64,000 nt of DNA from Ovis canadensis (Eukaryota > Chordata > Mammalia > Artiodactyla > Bovidae), in contig NC_091248.1 in assembly GCF_042477335.2 (NCBI RefSeq), positions 119,806,501 through 119,870,500 on the forward strand, in the 5' to 3' direction. The notes below the pieces were generated by a model. That model did no database searches. It was given only the letters and a program-made list of their open reading frames with translations, and had not been told where the DNA came from. A program made the position numbers and the translations under genes. Every line of letters starts with the position of its first letter. Position 1 is the stretch's first letter. This document shows positions 23,740 to 35,317 of the stretch, piece by piece.

Positions 23740-24630
23740 ATGCTTCGGATAGTCTTTTTTTCTTCTATCGTTGTCTCTGAAATTATAACTTTTGTAGGAC
23801 TCATTGTGAATCTCTTCATTGTAGTGGTCAGTTACAAGACTTGCATCAAAAGCCACAGGATCTCTTCTTCTGACAGACTCCTGTTCAGTTTGGGCATCAC
23901 CAGATTTTTTATACTGTTACTGAATGTTGTTGTCATCATCTCTCCAAATGTGGAAAGGTCAGTCTCCTTATCCTCTTTCTTCCTGTCATGTTGGATGTTT
24001 TTGGACTCTAGTAGTCTTTGGTTTGTAACCTTGCTCAACGTCTTGTATTGTGTGAAGATTGCTAACTACCAACACTCCGTGTTTCTCCTGCTGAAACGAA
24101 ATCTCTCCACCAGGATGCCCCGGCTGCTGCTGGTCTGTATGCTCCTTTCTGTCTTCACCACTCTCCTGTATGTTATGCTCAGACAGTTGGCACCCCGTCT
24201 TGAATTTGTGACTGTGAGAAATGGCACAGTATTTGACATCAATGAGGGACTCCTGTCTTTGGTGACTCCTTTGGTCTTGAGTTCATTTCTCCAATTCATC
24301 ATTAATGTGACTTCTGCTTCTTTGTTGATCAATTCCTTGAAGAGACATGTACGGAAGATGCAGAGAAGCGCCACTGTTCTTTGGAATCCCCAGACTGAAG
24401 CTCATGTGGGTGCTATGAAGCTGATGATCTGTTTCCTCATACTCTACATTCCATATTCAGTTGCTACCTTGCTCCATTATCTCCCTTCTTCTATAGGGAT
24501 GGATTTGAGAACCAAGTCTATTTATGTTATTATGTCCACCATTTACCCTCCAGGACATTCTCTTCTTATTATTCTCACACATCCTAAACTGAAAACAAAA
24601 GCAAAGAATATTCTTTGTTTCAGTAAATAG
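23740..24630 (+). CDS. TAS2R4: Bitter taste receptor TAS2R4 (family T2R GPCR)
   Basis: A single-exon seven-pass receptor of 296 aa in the bitter-taste family, acting at the taste-cell membrane through gustducin-type G proteins. Diagnostic blocks shared with human TAS2R4 are 'KSHRISSSDRLLFSLGITRF' (37-56), 'MFLDSSSLWFVTLLNVLYCVKI' (86-107), 'QFIINVTSASLLI' in TM5, 'NPQTEAHVGAMKLMI' (206-220) and 'FLILYIPYSVATL' in TM6. TM7 ends 'HSLLIILTHPKLK' (263-275). A potential N-glycosylation site NGT is at 161-163 in extracellular loop 2. The protein is three residues shorter than my recollection of human TAS2R4 (299 aa). The gap maps to the end of TM2 and the first extracellular loop (about residues 57-75). 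The reading frame is intact. It lies between TAS2R3 and the TAS2R5 pseudogene, all on the same strand. Confidence 0.96.
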   Translation: MLRIVFFSSIVVSEIITFVGLIVNLFIVVVSYKTCIKSHRISSSDRLLFSLGITRFFILLLNVVVIISPNVERSVSLSSFFLSCWMFLDSSSLWFVTLLNVLYCVKIANYQHSVFLLLKRNLSTRMPRLLLVCMLLSVFTTLLYVMLRQLAPRLEFVTVRNGTVFDINEGLLSLVTPLVLSSFLQFIINVTSASLLINSLKRHVRKMQRSATVLWNPQTEAHVGAMKLMICFLILYIPYSVATLLHYLPSSIGMDLRTKSIYVIMSTIYPPGHSLLIILTHPKLKTKAKNILCFSK

Positions 24631-26010
24631 TGGGATTTCAATAATAAATGGTGCTAAAGTCACTTCAGGGGGAGCAAGATTTTCTTTGTTGGTAGTTTTC
24701 CCAGTGATCTGAGAAATTCATTTTTGTAATTACTGATCTGACTCCATAAACCTTTAAGTGCCCGTATTTCAGTTCATTCTACAATATATTTAGTAATATT
24801 CTAAAATCAGGCACTTTCTGTAAGGAACTTGTTGGAGGCATTGCTTATCGTGTTTTGCACGGGCATCACATCCCTGGATCATGGAAATCACCACACTGTT
24901 CCACTGGCTACTGAAGTGTAATGGGTAGTTCCCCCAAATTAAGCAATATATTAGAGGTCACTTCATTAGTTAAATTTTTGAAGTTTAGCTGAGGAACCCT
25001 GGGTAAGGGATCAGCAATGGGTAAATGGTCATCGGGAGCCACTCAACTGGCTTAGGCATAACAAGAGGGTGCAGTGAGAAAAAGAGGAAGGGAAAGTTTC
25101 AGAGAGAAAAGAGAGGAAAGAGAAACATCAAAGGAGATACGTGAACATTATGTTAGATGTAGAGAAAAAGGGTCCTCAACTTCCTGACAGTAACTGCCAG
25201 GAAACTTAGGACTGAATTTCTACTTTTGTTCTGGAAAAAAGGGAAGGGCCAGAATTAATGGGTGGAGGGAAGTGACCAGCATTAGAGAAGCCCGATCCAG
25301 GATGGCTTTAAGGATCTTCAAATCTGGGAAGCCAAGTTCAAAAGCATATGCCACAGAGTGAAATCAACACATCTGAGTGCCACTTTACAAAAGATTTGAC
25401 CCTATCATATGATATGGAATTCAGTAGAAAGCTGAGAGGAGACACTGGACTAGTGGTGGAAACACCTGACCTTTGGTGAACTTCCCTCATCTCTGTGTGA
25501 ATTTATGCACTGAATTGTATGGGCACTGCATAATTCTCCAGAACGGTGCACTTTCTGTTTATTTGTTTGTTTGGAACAGCAGGACTGTGGCTACAGGGGA
25601 ACAGAAATCTGAAGTTGAAATACTGATGTTTTGAAACGGGATTTGGGAAATAATAATTTATATAGTTTTTTTTTGTGTTTACAGGATATGTAATATCTAC
25701 ACATCTCAAAATAATCTTATTAAAATAACATTTTCCTTATTAAAAATTCTCCCAAGAAATCGCCAGATTTTACAGTCTACCTGATATCTCTCATCCCAGC
25801 CACCAGAATCTTGACTAGAGTATTCAGTAAGGTTACCCAAACCAATATTTTATACTCCAAAACCTGGAGGTATCTGTTGGATTAGAATCTGAAGATTAGG
25901 AGATACAAGGATTGCTGAGAGTGATTAAGCTACACTATGACATCAGAACTCTAAAGGAATAGCAGAAACCCTGATGGACCCCAACATCTTTTCTTTTCCC
26001 CCATAAATTG
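24631..26010. other. Gene-free stretch downstream of TAS2R4
   Basis: No exon and no clear repeat family recognised. A purine-rich segment lies around 25060-25150. Confidence 0.4.
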
Positions 26011-26345
26011 ATAGTTATGGAATTTTTAGCTGCTTAGAATTCTGGTAGCTTTCTCTTGTAATTAGGTATTGCCATATGATTGAGTTCTGCCAATACAGTA
26101 TGAGCAGAAGCTGTGTATATGATTTCTAGGTGGTGCCCCCAGAACGGGTGTTAAGAGGTGCCTTGCCTTCCTCTTTTCCCTTCTTTCCTGTGGGCTGGAA
26201 CGCTGATACAAGGATTGGCTGTCTTACATCACAGATGAGGTGGCGGCCTGGCAATAGTGGAGCAGATTTTCATCCTAGACTTGGCTGTTTGGTTCCTAAC
26301 ACTGTGGAACTGCCTTACCTAACTCCAGGACCGCTTATGAAAAAT
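26011..26345 (+). mobile_element. Possible old ERVL/MaLR-type LTR (fossil)
   Basis: Phrases such as 'gagttctgccaatacagta' and 'tgagcagaagctgtgtat', with a later AATAAA-bearing end near 26340, resemble an old mammalian LTR family. It is heavily diverged, no internal region is present, and the family assignment is tentative. Confidence 0.35.
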
Positions 26346-26597
26346 AAACATCTCCATTCTTTTCGACTCTGTAGTTTGATGTTTCTATTGCCTTACTCAA
26401 ATAACTTATGCTATACCGTAAGTATGTACAATAGTGTATATCTTTATGATGAAGTAGTGTGTAGCTATTTACCATTTTATAGTCAAGGAACATTTTTATA
26501 TGATCTGATAAAATACTTACACTAAGTGAAATAAAAATAAAGTAATGCATATGCAAAAAAATTGAGAACAATTATTTTTAGGTAGAAAGTTTTGAGT

Positions 26598-26812
26598 TTT
26601 GCTTTCCTGGTGGCTTAGATGGTAAAGAGTCTGCCTGCAATGCAGGAGACCCAGGTTTGATCCCTGGGTCACGAAGATCCCCCGGAGAAGGGAATGGCAG
26701 CCCACTCCAGTATTCTTGCCTGGAGAATCCCATGGACAGAGGAGCCTGGTGGCTACAGTCCAGGGGGTCGCAAAGAGCTGGACATGACTGAGTGACCAAC
26801 ACTTTCACTTTC
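26598..26812 (+). mobile_element. Bov-tA SINE with target duplication
   Basis: The head 'ctttcctggtggcttagatgg' leads through 'ctgcctgcaatgcaggaga' to the BOV-A tail 'gacatgactgagtgacc'. It is flanked by a perfect 14-bp duplication, AGAAAGTTTTGAGT, at 26584-26597 and 26813-26826. This fixes the boundaries and indicates a fairly young insertion. Confidence 0.93.
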
Positions 26813-26833
26813 AGAAAGTTTTGAGTAATTCCA

Positions 26834-26844
26834 CCCCCCCCCCC
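26834..26844. repeat. Poly-C tract
   Basis: A run of about 11 C, directly after the SINE target duplication. Confidence 0.8.
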
Positions 26845-28870
26845 ACCACCAAGTTTCCAAGTTTTCTATTGTGAACATATATTTCTTTGGTAATCAGAAC
26901 AAACTACATACTTTAAAATATAAAGAGTAAGAAATTATCTGTCTGTCTGTCTAGAGGAGCTATGGGGTTTTCTGATGTCAAAATTCTAATTTTCCTCACT
27001 AAGAAAGGCTGCGTGAGTAACTATTCTTCGGGTTTATCTGGATTCTTTTTCTAGTATTGACAAAGTTCTGCTAATTCATTTCTTGATTGTCTTAGATTGT
27101 ATTCATTTATTTCCTATTTGGACTGGATGTATTGGTTTTGTATTAGGAATTTTTTAAATTAGGTTTTGCTATTTGAAGAAAGTCTAGAACCTTCCTTCAA
27201 CTTGAGACTCTTTCTTCAAACTCTCTCTTGAGAAGAGTCACTTTCTGAAATGAATGGCAGGCCCCAGAACATCATGAAATGTCCACTGTGGTAGCTGTAA
27301 CAAGGGGATTTGTTACTTAACTTTTAACTGCTGCAAGTCCAAATATTCTCTGGGCTACATTTTCACATGCTATTTTATTGGTTCCGCACAATTTCTTTGG
27401 TAATATAGGTATCATTATGCCCATCATAACAGTAAAACTAGGAGAAGGTAGACCCAAGGCTCCAATTCATCTTCTGATTCTAAAATCCAATTATTTTTCC
27501 CCTGTATCACAAGATGAGTGGGAAGACATAGTGGCAGAGTAGAAAAATGTCCAATTATAAAGCTTTATTTTCTAGGACAAGAAAAAAGTATTCAAAATGA
27601 TGTCTGAAGCAGGATGTATCCAACCTGAAAATCTCACCCTAAGGTTGCTAGAATTTATATTTATCTATTTATCTGTATCTGTCTATTTATCTGAGAGAGG
27701 TAGGGGAGATATGAAATCTTGTGGGTGCTTAGTTTCCTTCCAAAATAAGTATTATGGGATCCTGTAGATACTGGATTTTTAGGCCCTGGAATTTATGTGA
27801 GATATGTTTTAAAACCAACAAGTAGGAACATTAAAGAAGAAACCATGTTACAATTTCTTTTGAATGCCTCTACTTGGAAAGGAATAGGCCAATAGAAAGA
27901 GGGTAGGAAGGTAGATACAATTCATGGAAGAACTAAATGAGATTCTTGGCCTTTTCAAGTATTTTGAAGGTTTCTCTATATTGCTGAGATTTCACTTAAA
28001 CATATGTGACTTTGGGTTTCCCTGATTGTTGTTACCAGCTTTTTTCAGTTGTTTCAGTTAAAAAACAAAACAAAACAACACTTAAAAAAAAAAAAAAGAA
28101 GGGATTAAGAGGAAGAAGACAGTAGTGTTTGAAAGCATAAATTGAATGTAACTTTTAAGATAGCCTTAGATGCCAGGGTTTTTCAGCGAAACTGAAGCTT
28201 ACTGAAAGCATTTAGAGTAGGTTTCCCAATAATGTTCTTTTTTATAAGCTCAGGCTGGAGATGTATCCTCTCATCTGCCCGCTGCTTCTCAGAGAGTGCT
28301 GGAGAAGCTGGGACTTTCTTTCGAATTCTGTGTGCTTGCTTCCTGCTCTTCCTGAGTGAGTAGAAGGTGGAAGTGGTAATTTGATAAAACTCCCTAAGGA
28401 TTTAGATAACTGACCCTTGGCCAATTTGATTCCTTAAGTGAAAAAGGGAGAAAAGAAACTCCATGGATGTGTGAGAATTTGCCTGGCATGGAAATTGACA
28501 ACAGGTAGGTGATAGAAGTTAATGGAGGTTAGGGAGGGGTGGGAGGAGGAGAGGGATCAGAGGGTAAGGACCACAGCAGGGGGAGGGGCACAGACTGCAC
28601 GCCAACCTCCCCAAGTGTCTGGGGTGGGTGTAAGGTCAGTCTTCTTGGGGCATGCCAGTAGTAACTTCACATCAGAGCAGCTGGCTTGTTCTCTGGATGA
28701 TGGCTGAGGGCTGGGTAGGGTCTGGGAAAAGGCAGGAATGTAACTCGATGTCAGGAGGAAGGGGCCTGAGGCCCTGGGTGATGGCTCCATGTGTGCACAA
28801 CTCGCAAATGAGGTGTCTAAACACAGGTACATGATTCGTTTCATGCTTTTCTGACCTATTTTATATATAA
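26845..28870. other. Gene-free stretch
   Basis: No exon. A degraded MIR-like piece ('ggtatcattatgcccatc') lies near 27360-27520, a (TATC)n-like simple repeat near 27655-27695, and an A-run at 28084-28097. A G-rich stretch at 28525-28770 carries open frames on both strands without family resemblance. Confidence 0.4.
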
Positions 28871-29055
28871 AGTGAAGTTGCTCAGTCGTATCTGACTCTT
28901 TGCGATCCCATGGACTGTAGTCTACCAGGCTCCTCCATCCATGGGGTTTTCCAGGCAATAGTTCTGGAGTGGGTTGCCATTTCCTTCTCCAGGGGATCTT
29001 CCTGGCCCAGGGAGTGTGGACAGATGCTTTACCATCTGAGCCACCAGGGAAGTCC
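28871..29055 (-). mobile_element. Bov-tA SINE, antisense
   Basis: It starts at the BOV-A end ('agtgaagttgctcagtcg') and ends in the inverted tRNA-like head ('gagccaccagggaagtcc'). TA-rich sequence flanks both sides. Confidence 0.88.
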
Positions 29056-29131
29056 TATTATATATATATATATATATTTTTTTTTTTTAAATTAGAGTAT
29101 AATTGTTTTATAATGTTGTGCTGACTCATTT
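29056..29131 (-). mobile_element. TA/T tract with short L1 3'-end piece
   Basis: (TA)n at 29059-29078 and a T-run are followed by 'gagtataattgttttataatg'-like bases, the inverted L1 3' end. Only about 50 bases of L1 remain. Confidence 0.5.
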
Positions 29132-29504
29132 TAAATACAGAAAATTATTTGTCTCAGTTTTGCTACTTTCATAGTTGGGACAATGACTATATAATGACCT
29201 GAATTCAGGGCTCTCAAGAAATAATCGAACATATTGATATTACTCAGAAAAATCTCTCTAATTCCCACTTGTTTCTCTATATGTTTGACTTCTCTGCCTG
29301 TTTTTAAAGGCCTGTCTCCTATCATCACTCTTACTGTCCAGAAATTCTGAAATTGTGTAGAGCTGATCACCTTTTTAGAAGCACCATCCCAGTTCTTATA
29401 TTTGCGTACTGTGAATACCAGCAGACTTCAGATGTTCCCCTACTTTGTTGACAGGAGTGAGTATGGAGAGAAATCACCAAGGAAGGAAAGAAAAATACTG
29501 ACGT

Positions 29505-29680
29505 TAATTTGTAGGAACCAGGCTAGGCAAATTCATATGTCCTTTTGTCATCACAATATCCCTGTGAGGTAAGCATTATTATCAAAACTTTCTTTATAAG
29601 GAGGAACCAGGAGCTCTGAGATCTTAATTGACTTGTCTAAGAACATGCCTTCTGACTGGTTGAGCGGGGAGGCACACCCA
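29505..29680 (+). mobile_element. MIR SINE
   Basis: Sense MIR phrases: 'cacaatatccctgtgaggta', 'agcattattatc', 'gacttgtctaagaac'. Diverged. Confidence 0.5.
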
Positions 29681-30014
29681 AACCTGTCGGATTTTGAAGC
29701 ATGGTGCCTTTCTGTGAGTGGCCCCAAGCACCCCTCTTTAAATTCCCCTTATAAGGAGCTGGTCAAGAGATTTGTGTCCCATTGAGGGTTAGCGCTAATA
29801 CGGGACTGTGGACGCTTTACTTTGGATGAGCAGATATCCATAACATCCTGTCTGCCATCTCTGTCGCTCAACTCTTTTCTTAGCATGATCTTGCGAGGGG
29901 AAAACCTCCATCTCCCAAATTTCCTCTGGAAAAGCACAAGTGCCAAAATGTTAAAAATGTGATTGTCATGCAAACAGCATTCTGTAACTGGGTTTTATGT
30001 AACTTTTCAAAAAT
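29681..30014. other. Gene-free spacer
   Basis: No exon or clear repeat recognised. Confidence 0.35.
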
Positions 30015-30720
30015 AAAGTTTTAATTTTATTTTGCAGAAAAGTTGCAAAGAGAGTATGTAGGGTTCTTATATTCTCTTCTCTCAGCTTTTCTGATGTTAA
30101 TACCTTACATAACCTGATACATTTGTTGAAACCAGGAAACCAGCATTCATACACTGTTAACTAAACTACAGACTTCATCCAAATTTTACTGGTTTTCTCA
30201 TACATGTTCTTTATCTGTTCCAAGATCCAATCCAGGATATCACCTTGCAGATAGTTTTGGTCTCCTCTGGTCTCTGATGTTTCTCAGTCTCTGCTTGCTT
30301 TTCTTGAGCTTGACAGCTTAGAGGGTTACTGTTTGGGCATTTTGTAAAATGTCTCTTCACCTGAGTTAGTCTGATGGTTTCCTCACAGTTAGACTGGGTT
30401 TGAATGCCTTTGGGGAAGAGTACAACAGAGGTGAAGCACCCTTCTCATCACATCACGTCACATCAGGGGTACATGATGCCGTGATGACTATTCACTGGTC
30501 CTGTTAACCTGGATTGCTTGGTTAAGGTAGTGTCTGCAGGTTTCTCCACTGCCTGCTTACTCTGCTTCCCTTTCCAGACATTCTAGTTTAGAGGTAAGTC
30601 TCTACGTCTGGTTCAGTCTCAAGGGAAGCAGCATTAAGCCATGCTTTCTAGAGGGTCTCCCAAATCTTGTCTATCTTATTTCTCCTCCGAAATTTTCATA
30701 CTTATGGAACCAGAGAAAAC
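30015..30720 (-). mobile_element. Old L1M-type 3' UTR, antisense
   Basis: The phrases 'gcagaaaagttgcaaagaga', 'ttaactaaactacagactt', 'ccaatccaggatatcacc' and 'cccttctcatcacatcac' occur in the order of an old mammalian L1 3' UTR. The right end is cut by a SINE. Confidence 0.55.
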
Positions 30721-30734
30721 AGCTTCTGCTCTCC

Positions 30735-31012
30735 TATCTCGGAGAAGGCAATGGCAACCCAGTTCAGTACTCTTGCCTGGAGAATCCCTTGGACAGAAGA
30801 GCCTGGTAGGCTGCAGTCCATGGGGTGGCTAAGAGTTGGACATGACTGAGTGACTTCACTTTGACTTTTCACTTTCATGCATTGGAGAAGGAAATGGCAA
30901 CCCATTCCAGTACTCTTGCCTGGAGAATCCCAGGGATGGGGGAGCCTGGTGGGTTGCCATCTGTGGGGTTGCACAGAGTTGGCTACAACTGAAGTGACTT
31001 AGCAGCAGCAGC
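30735..31012 (+). mobile_element. Two tandem BOV-A2-type units
   Basis: Two copies of the same ~120-base unit. One begins 'cggagaaggcaatggcaacc' near 30739, the second 'tggagaaggaaatggcaacc' near 30881. Each ends in a 'gttgg...actgaag/gtgactt' type tail. This is the dimeric BOV-A2 arrangement without a tRNA head. Confidence 0.85.
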
Positions 31013-31720
31013 TCCCCTATCTGCCAGGTCCCCTCACTACCATTTCCTTTTTCTGCCCCAGCGTTGCTACTGCTGCTTATATTTTTACACTGATCCTTGC
31101 TGCACACAAGCCATGGAGGATGATATAGTTTGGCACTTCCTTCTCCCTGCAAACACCTGAATTCCAGTACCCAAGACATGGTACCAACCCAAGAGAGCAA
31201 GAACTCCACCTCTTCATAAAGTGATGGGAAAGAAGCTGGAAAGACAATAAATATATGTATATTGATAGTTTTGGTGGCATATGCTTATTAATAACATGCT
31301 TAATTTGCTCAGTTTCTGAATGTGTAGACTCATACAGTGTATTAAGAGAAGAATTAATTTGCTCATGTGAACACCTGCTATTGGTGAGTTGCCTTCTAGA
31401 TGCCTTCTGATGGCAATGCGGGCACAGTTCTGGAAAGCATTGAAAAAGGCTGTGTGCAGGAGTACAGAATGGTTGAGTCCCCAAGATATGTCAGATGTGG
31501 AGATGGAGCTGAACTGAGTCTGGTAGTTTGTAGGCGGAAGGCATTTTTTGGATGAAAGTGTCAGACTTGAGCCTTTGAAACCAAAGTCTCTTAGTTGCTT
31601 CTTCCTTCTTCATGTGGCTTTCATGCCTTGGCTAGCCTCTCTGCCATCATCTCCAGCTCTTCCTCTGCTGAACCCACCACTGGCTCATCTCTGAGATACT
31701 CATGGCTGCCTTTATGTATT
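31013..31720. other. Gene-free spacer
   Basis: No coding exon or repeat recognised. Confidence 0.35.
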
Positions 31721-32036
31721 GGGCTTCCCTTGTAGCTCAGCTGATAAAGAATCCACCTGCAATGCAGGAGACCTTGGTTTGATTCTTGGCTCAGGAAGGT
31801 CCCTGGAGAAAGGATAGGCTACCCACACTAGTATTCATGAGCTTCCACTGGTGGCTCAGACGGTGAAGAACTTGGCTGCAGTGTGGTTAGATCCCTGAGT
31901 TGGGAAGATCCCCTAGAAGAGGGTATGGCAGCCCACTCCAGTATTCTTGCCTGGAGAATCCCCATGGACAGAGGAGCCCGGCAGGCTACAGTCCATGGGG
32001 TCACAAAGAGTTGGACATGACTGAGCGACTAAGGAC
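31721..32036 (+). mobile_element. Bov-tA SINE with doubled tRNA-like head
   Basis: A first head, 'gggcttcccttgtagctcag', with a partial BOV-A unit runs into a second head, 'gagcttccactggtggctcag', at about 31849. A full BOV-A tail follows ('acatgactgagcgactaag'). This is either the dimeric Bov-tA subtype or one SINE inserted in another. Confidence 0.8.
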
Positions 32037-32583
32037 ATTTAGATTATAATGGTTAGGAGGAATCAGACCTGTTGAAGAATTCTATGGAGGGTGTCCATGA
32101 CATGGGAGGGAGATCGAGTCAGCCCTTACTCTAGAAAACTGCCAATAGCAAAATTCACTTACTGTAAAATTAACTTATTATAATTAACTTACTGTAGAGT
32201 TAATGAAATTTCTGTTCTCTTTTTCTTATTTCTTCTTTAAGTTTGAAATAAAATGAGAAAGTAGTGTGAAAAGCAGAATAGAAATCACAGCTATGCTCTC
32301 TAAGCAATGCTAAGTGCTTGTTTTGTTAAACTCCAGGTGTCAAAACTGAGTTTTCATGTTTTGCATGGAAAGGATCACATTTTTCTAAATTATTATAGGT
32401 AATCCAATTCTCTTTGCCAATGTAGACTATATATCCCCTGATGAAAGGAAGTAAAAAAATAGCTGTAATTTTGAAATAATGAGTGTTAAAAAGACTTGAA
32501 CCTTGTGTTAGTTGCTAGATGTGTTTTAGACAAACATTTTTCTTATTAGAGTTAACTAATTATCTCAGTTCTCTGTGTGGTTT
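32037..32583. other. Gene-free spacer
   Basis: AT-rich; no exon or repeat recognised. Confidence 0.35.
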
Positions 32584-35122
32584 CAGTTCAGTTCAGTCGC
32601 TCAGTCATGTCCGACTCTTTGCGACCCCATGAATCGCAGCACGCCAGGCCTCCCTGTCCATCACCAACTCCCGGAGTTCACTCAGACTCACATCCATCGA
32701 GTCTGGGATGCCATCCAGCCATCTCATCCTCTGTCATCCCCTTCTCCTGCCCCTAATCCCTCCCAGCATCAGAGTCTTTTCCAATGAGTCAACTCTTTGC
32801 ATGAGGTGGCCAAAATATTGCAGTTTCAGCTTTAGCATCTTTCCTTCCAAAGAAATCCCAGGGCTGATCTCCTTCAGAATGGACTGTTTGGATCTCCTTG
32901 CAGTCCAAGGGACTCTCAAGAGTCTTCTCCAACACCACAGTTCAAAAGCATCAATTCTTCGGCTCTCAGCCTTCTTCACAGTCCAACTCTCACATCCATA
33001 ATGACCACTGGAAAAACCATAGCCTTGACTAGACAGACCTTAGTTGGCAAAGTAATGTCTTTGCTTTTGAATATGCTATCTAGGTTGGTCATAACTTTTC
33101 TTCCAAGGAGTAAGCGTCTTTTAATTTCATGGCTGCAGTCACCATCTGCAGTGATTTTGGAGCCCCCACAAATAAAGTCTGACACTGTTTCCACTGTTTC
33201 CCCATCTATTTCCCATGAAGTGATGGGACCGAATGCCATGATCTTTGTTTTCTAAATGTTGAGCTTTAAGCCAACTTTTTCACTCTCCCCTTTCACTTTC
33301 ATCAAAAGGCTTTTTAGTTCCTCTTCACTTTCTGCCATAAGGGTGGTGTCATCTGTATATCTGAGGTTATTGATATTTCTCCTGGCAATCTTGATTCCAG
33401 CGTGTGTTTCTTGCAGTCCAGCATTTCTCATGATGTACTCTGCATAGAAGTTAAATAAGCAGGGTGACAATATACAGCCTTGACGTAGTCCTTTTCCTGT
33501 TTGAAACCAGTCTGTTGTTCCATGTCCAGTTCTAACTGTTGCTTCCTAACCTGCATACAAATTTCTCAAGAGGCGGGTCGAGTGGTCTGGTATTCCCATC
33601 TCTTTCAGAATTTTCCACAGTTGATTGTGATCCACACAGTCAAAGGCTTTGGCATGGTCAATGAAGCAGAAATAGATGTTTTTCTGGAACTCTCTTGCTT
33701 TTTTGATGATCCAGCGGATGTTGGCAATTTGATCTCTGGTTCCTCTGCCTTTTCTAGAACTGGCTTGAACATCAGGAAGTTCACGGTTCACGTATTGCTG
33801 AAGCCTGGCTTGGAGAATTTTGAGCATTACTTTACTAACATGTGAGATGAGTGCAATTATGCGGTAGTTTGAGCATTCTTTGGCATTGCCTTTCTTTGGG
33901 AATGGAATGAAAACTGAGCTTTTCCAGTCCTGTGGCCACTGCTGAGTTTTCCACATTTGCTGGCATATTGAGTGCAGCACTTTCACAGCATCATCTTTCA
34001 GGATTTGAAAGAGCTCAACTGGAATTCCATCACATCCACTAGCTTTGTTCGTAGTGATGCTTTCAAAGGCCCACTTGACTTCACATTCCAGGATGTCTGG
34101 CTCTAGATGAGCGATCACACCATCGTGATTATCTGGGTTGTGAAGATCTTTTTTGTATAGTTCTTCTGTGTATTCTTGTCACCTCTTCTTAATATCTTCT
34201 GCTTCTGTTAGGTCCATACCATTTCTGTCCTTTATCGAGCCCATCTTTGCATAAAATGTTCCCTTGGTAGCTCTAATTTTCTTGAAGATCTCTCTAGTCT
34301 TTCCCATTCTGTTGTTTTTCTCTGTTTCTTTGCATTGATCGCTGAAGAAGGCTTTCTTATCTCTTCTTGCTATTCTTTGGAACTCTGCATTCAGATGCTT
34401 ATATCTTTCCTTTTCTCCTTTGCTTTTTGCTTCTCTTCTTTTCACAGCTATTTGTAAGGCCTCCCCAGACAGCCATTTTGCTTTTTTGGATTTCTTTTCC
34501 ATGGGGATGGTCTTGATCCCTGTCTCCTTTACAGTGTCACGAACCTCATTCCATAGTTCATCAGGCACTCTATCTATCAGGTCTAGTTCATTTAGGTCAG
34601 ATACACAGAACACTCATCATCTGCCAGGCAGTGTAGCAGGCACAGGGACACAGCAGTGAGCAGTCCCTGCATCCAGGGTGCACGTGTTATACCTCACCCC
34701 ACCCACCTGAGGACCTGGCACCTGAGAACTCCTCCTGCAGCTGTGGAGAGGCAAAGGGGAAGACCACAACTGCCACTGGTCAGAGAGCTGGGATAAGGCA
34801 CGAACTTCTCCAAGAGCAAGGCTTCTGTGGTGACTTTAAATCTATTTCTCACGTCCACTGTATAATCATAAGGGATTTGATTTAGGTCATACCTGAATGG
34901 TCTAGTGGTTTTCCCTACTTTCTTCAATTTGAGTCTGAATTTGGTAATAAGGAGTTCATGATCTGAGCCACAGTCAGCTCCTGGTCTTTTTCTTATTGAC
35001 TGTATAGAGCTTCTCCATCTTTGGCTGCAAAGAATATAATCAGTCTGATTTTGGTGTTGACCATCTGGTGATGTCCATGTGTAGAGTCTTCTGTTGTGTT
35101 GTTGGAAGAGTATGTTTGCTTT
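32584..35122 (-). mobile_element. BovB LINE, antisense, interrupted by a foreign 253-bp segment
   Basis: The inverted ACTGA tail begins at 32584. The element runs leftward in sense through the C-terminal domain, RT motif C ('YTDDTTLMAESEEELKS', near 33360), motif B, motif A ('FCFIDHAKAFDCVDH', near 33650) and the palm start (34118-33546 is a 190-codon frame). It reaches endonuclease sequence and stops near 35122. Between sense 'RNRFK' and 'LDLIDRVPDELW', positions 34585-34837 hold a 253-base non-BovB segment. That segment is the reverse complement of flanking genomic DNA at 35318-35570. The RT frame has few breaks, so this is a fairly young copy. Confidence 0.92.
34585..34837 (-). repeat. Inverted repeat, left arm (inside BovB)
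   Basis: These 253 bases are the reverse complement of 35318-35570 with four mismatches by my reading (about 98.4% identity). The arm lies inside BovB and has no BovB similarity. Homology stops abruptly at both ends. Confidence 0.93.
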
Positions 35123-35317
35123 TCTTAGCCTTTCTTAATACCACTCATAATTTGTCAAGAAACCATCTTTTTGTTTCTGGTGATTTTTTTTTCTTTTGAG
35201 GCGAGACTGGGCTTTCTGGATACATGTCAGTGGCTACCCTGCTTTGCCTGAGGTTCTACTGCCCAAGACCTTGAGTGCGACAGATGGGAGAGGAGGACCG
35301 TTGCACCTGCTACCTGA
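35123..35317. other. Spacer between BovB 5' end and right arm
   Basis: About 195 bases, neither BovB nor repeat arm as far as I can see. Confidence 0.4.

Noticed and set aside
26598-26680. tRNA gene in SINE heads
   Set aside because: The tRNA-like heads of Bov-tA/CHR elements are diverged, lack a complete cloverleaf and recur many times as SINE parts.
28557-28958. 133-codon antisense open frame in a G-rich stretch
   Set aside because: It runs into a Bov-tA SINE at its start and has no recognisable domain; open on both strands because of base composition.
34118-34613. Antisense frame starting MFCVSDLNELDLIDR as a novel protein
   Set aside because: BovB linker sequence fused by chance with the foreign inverted-repeat arm; not a gene.
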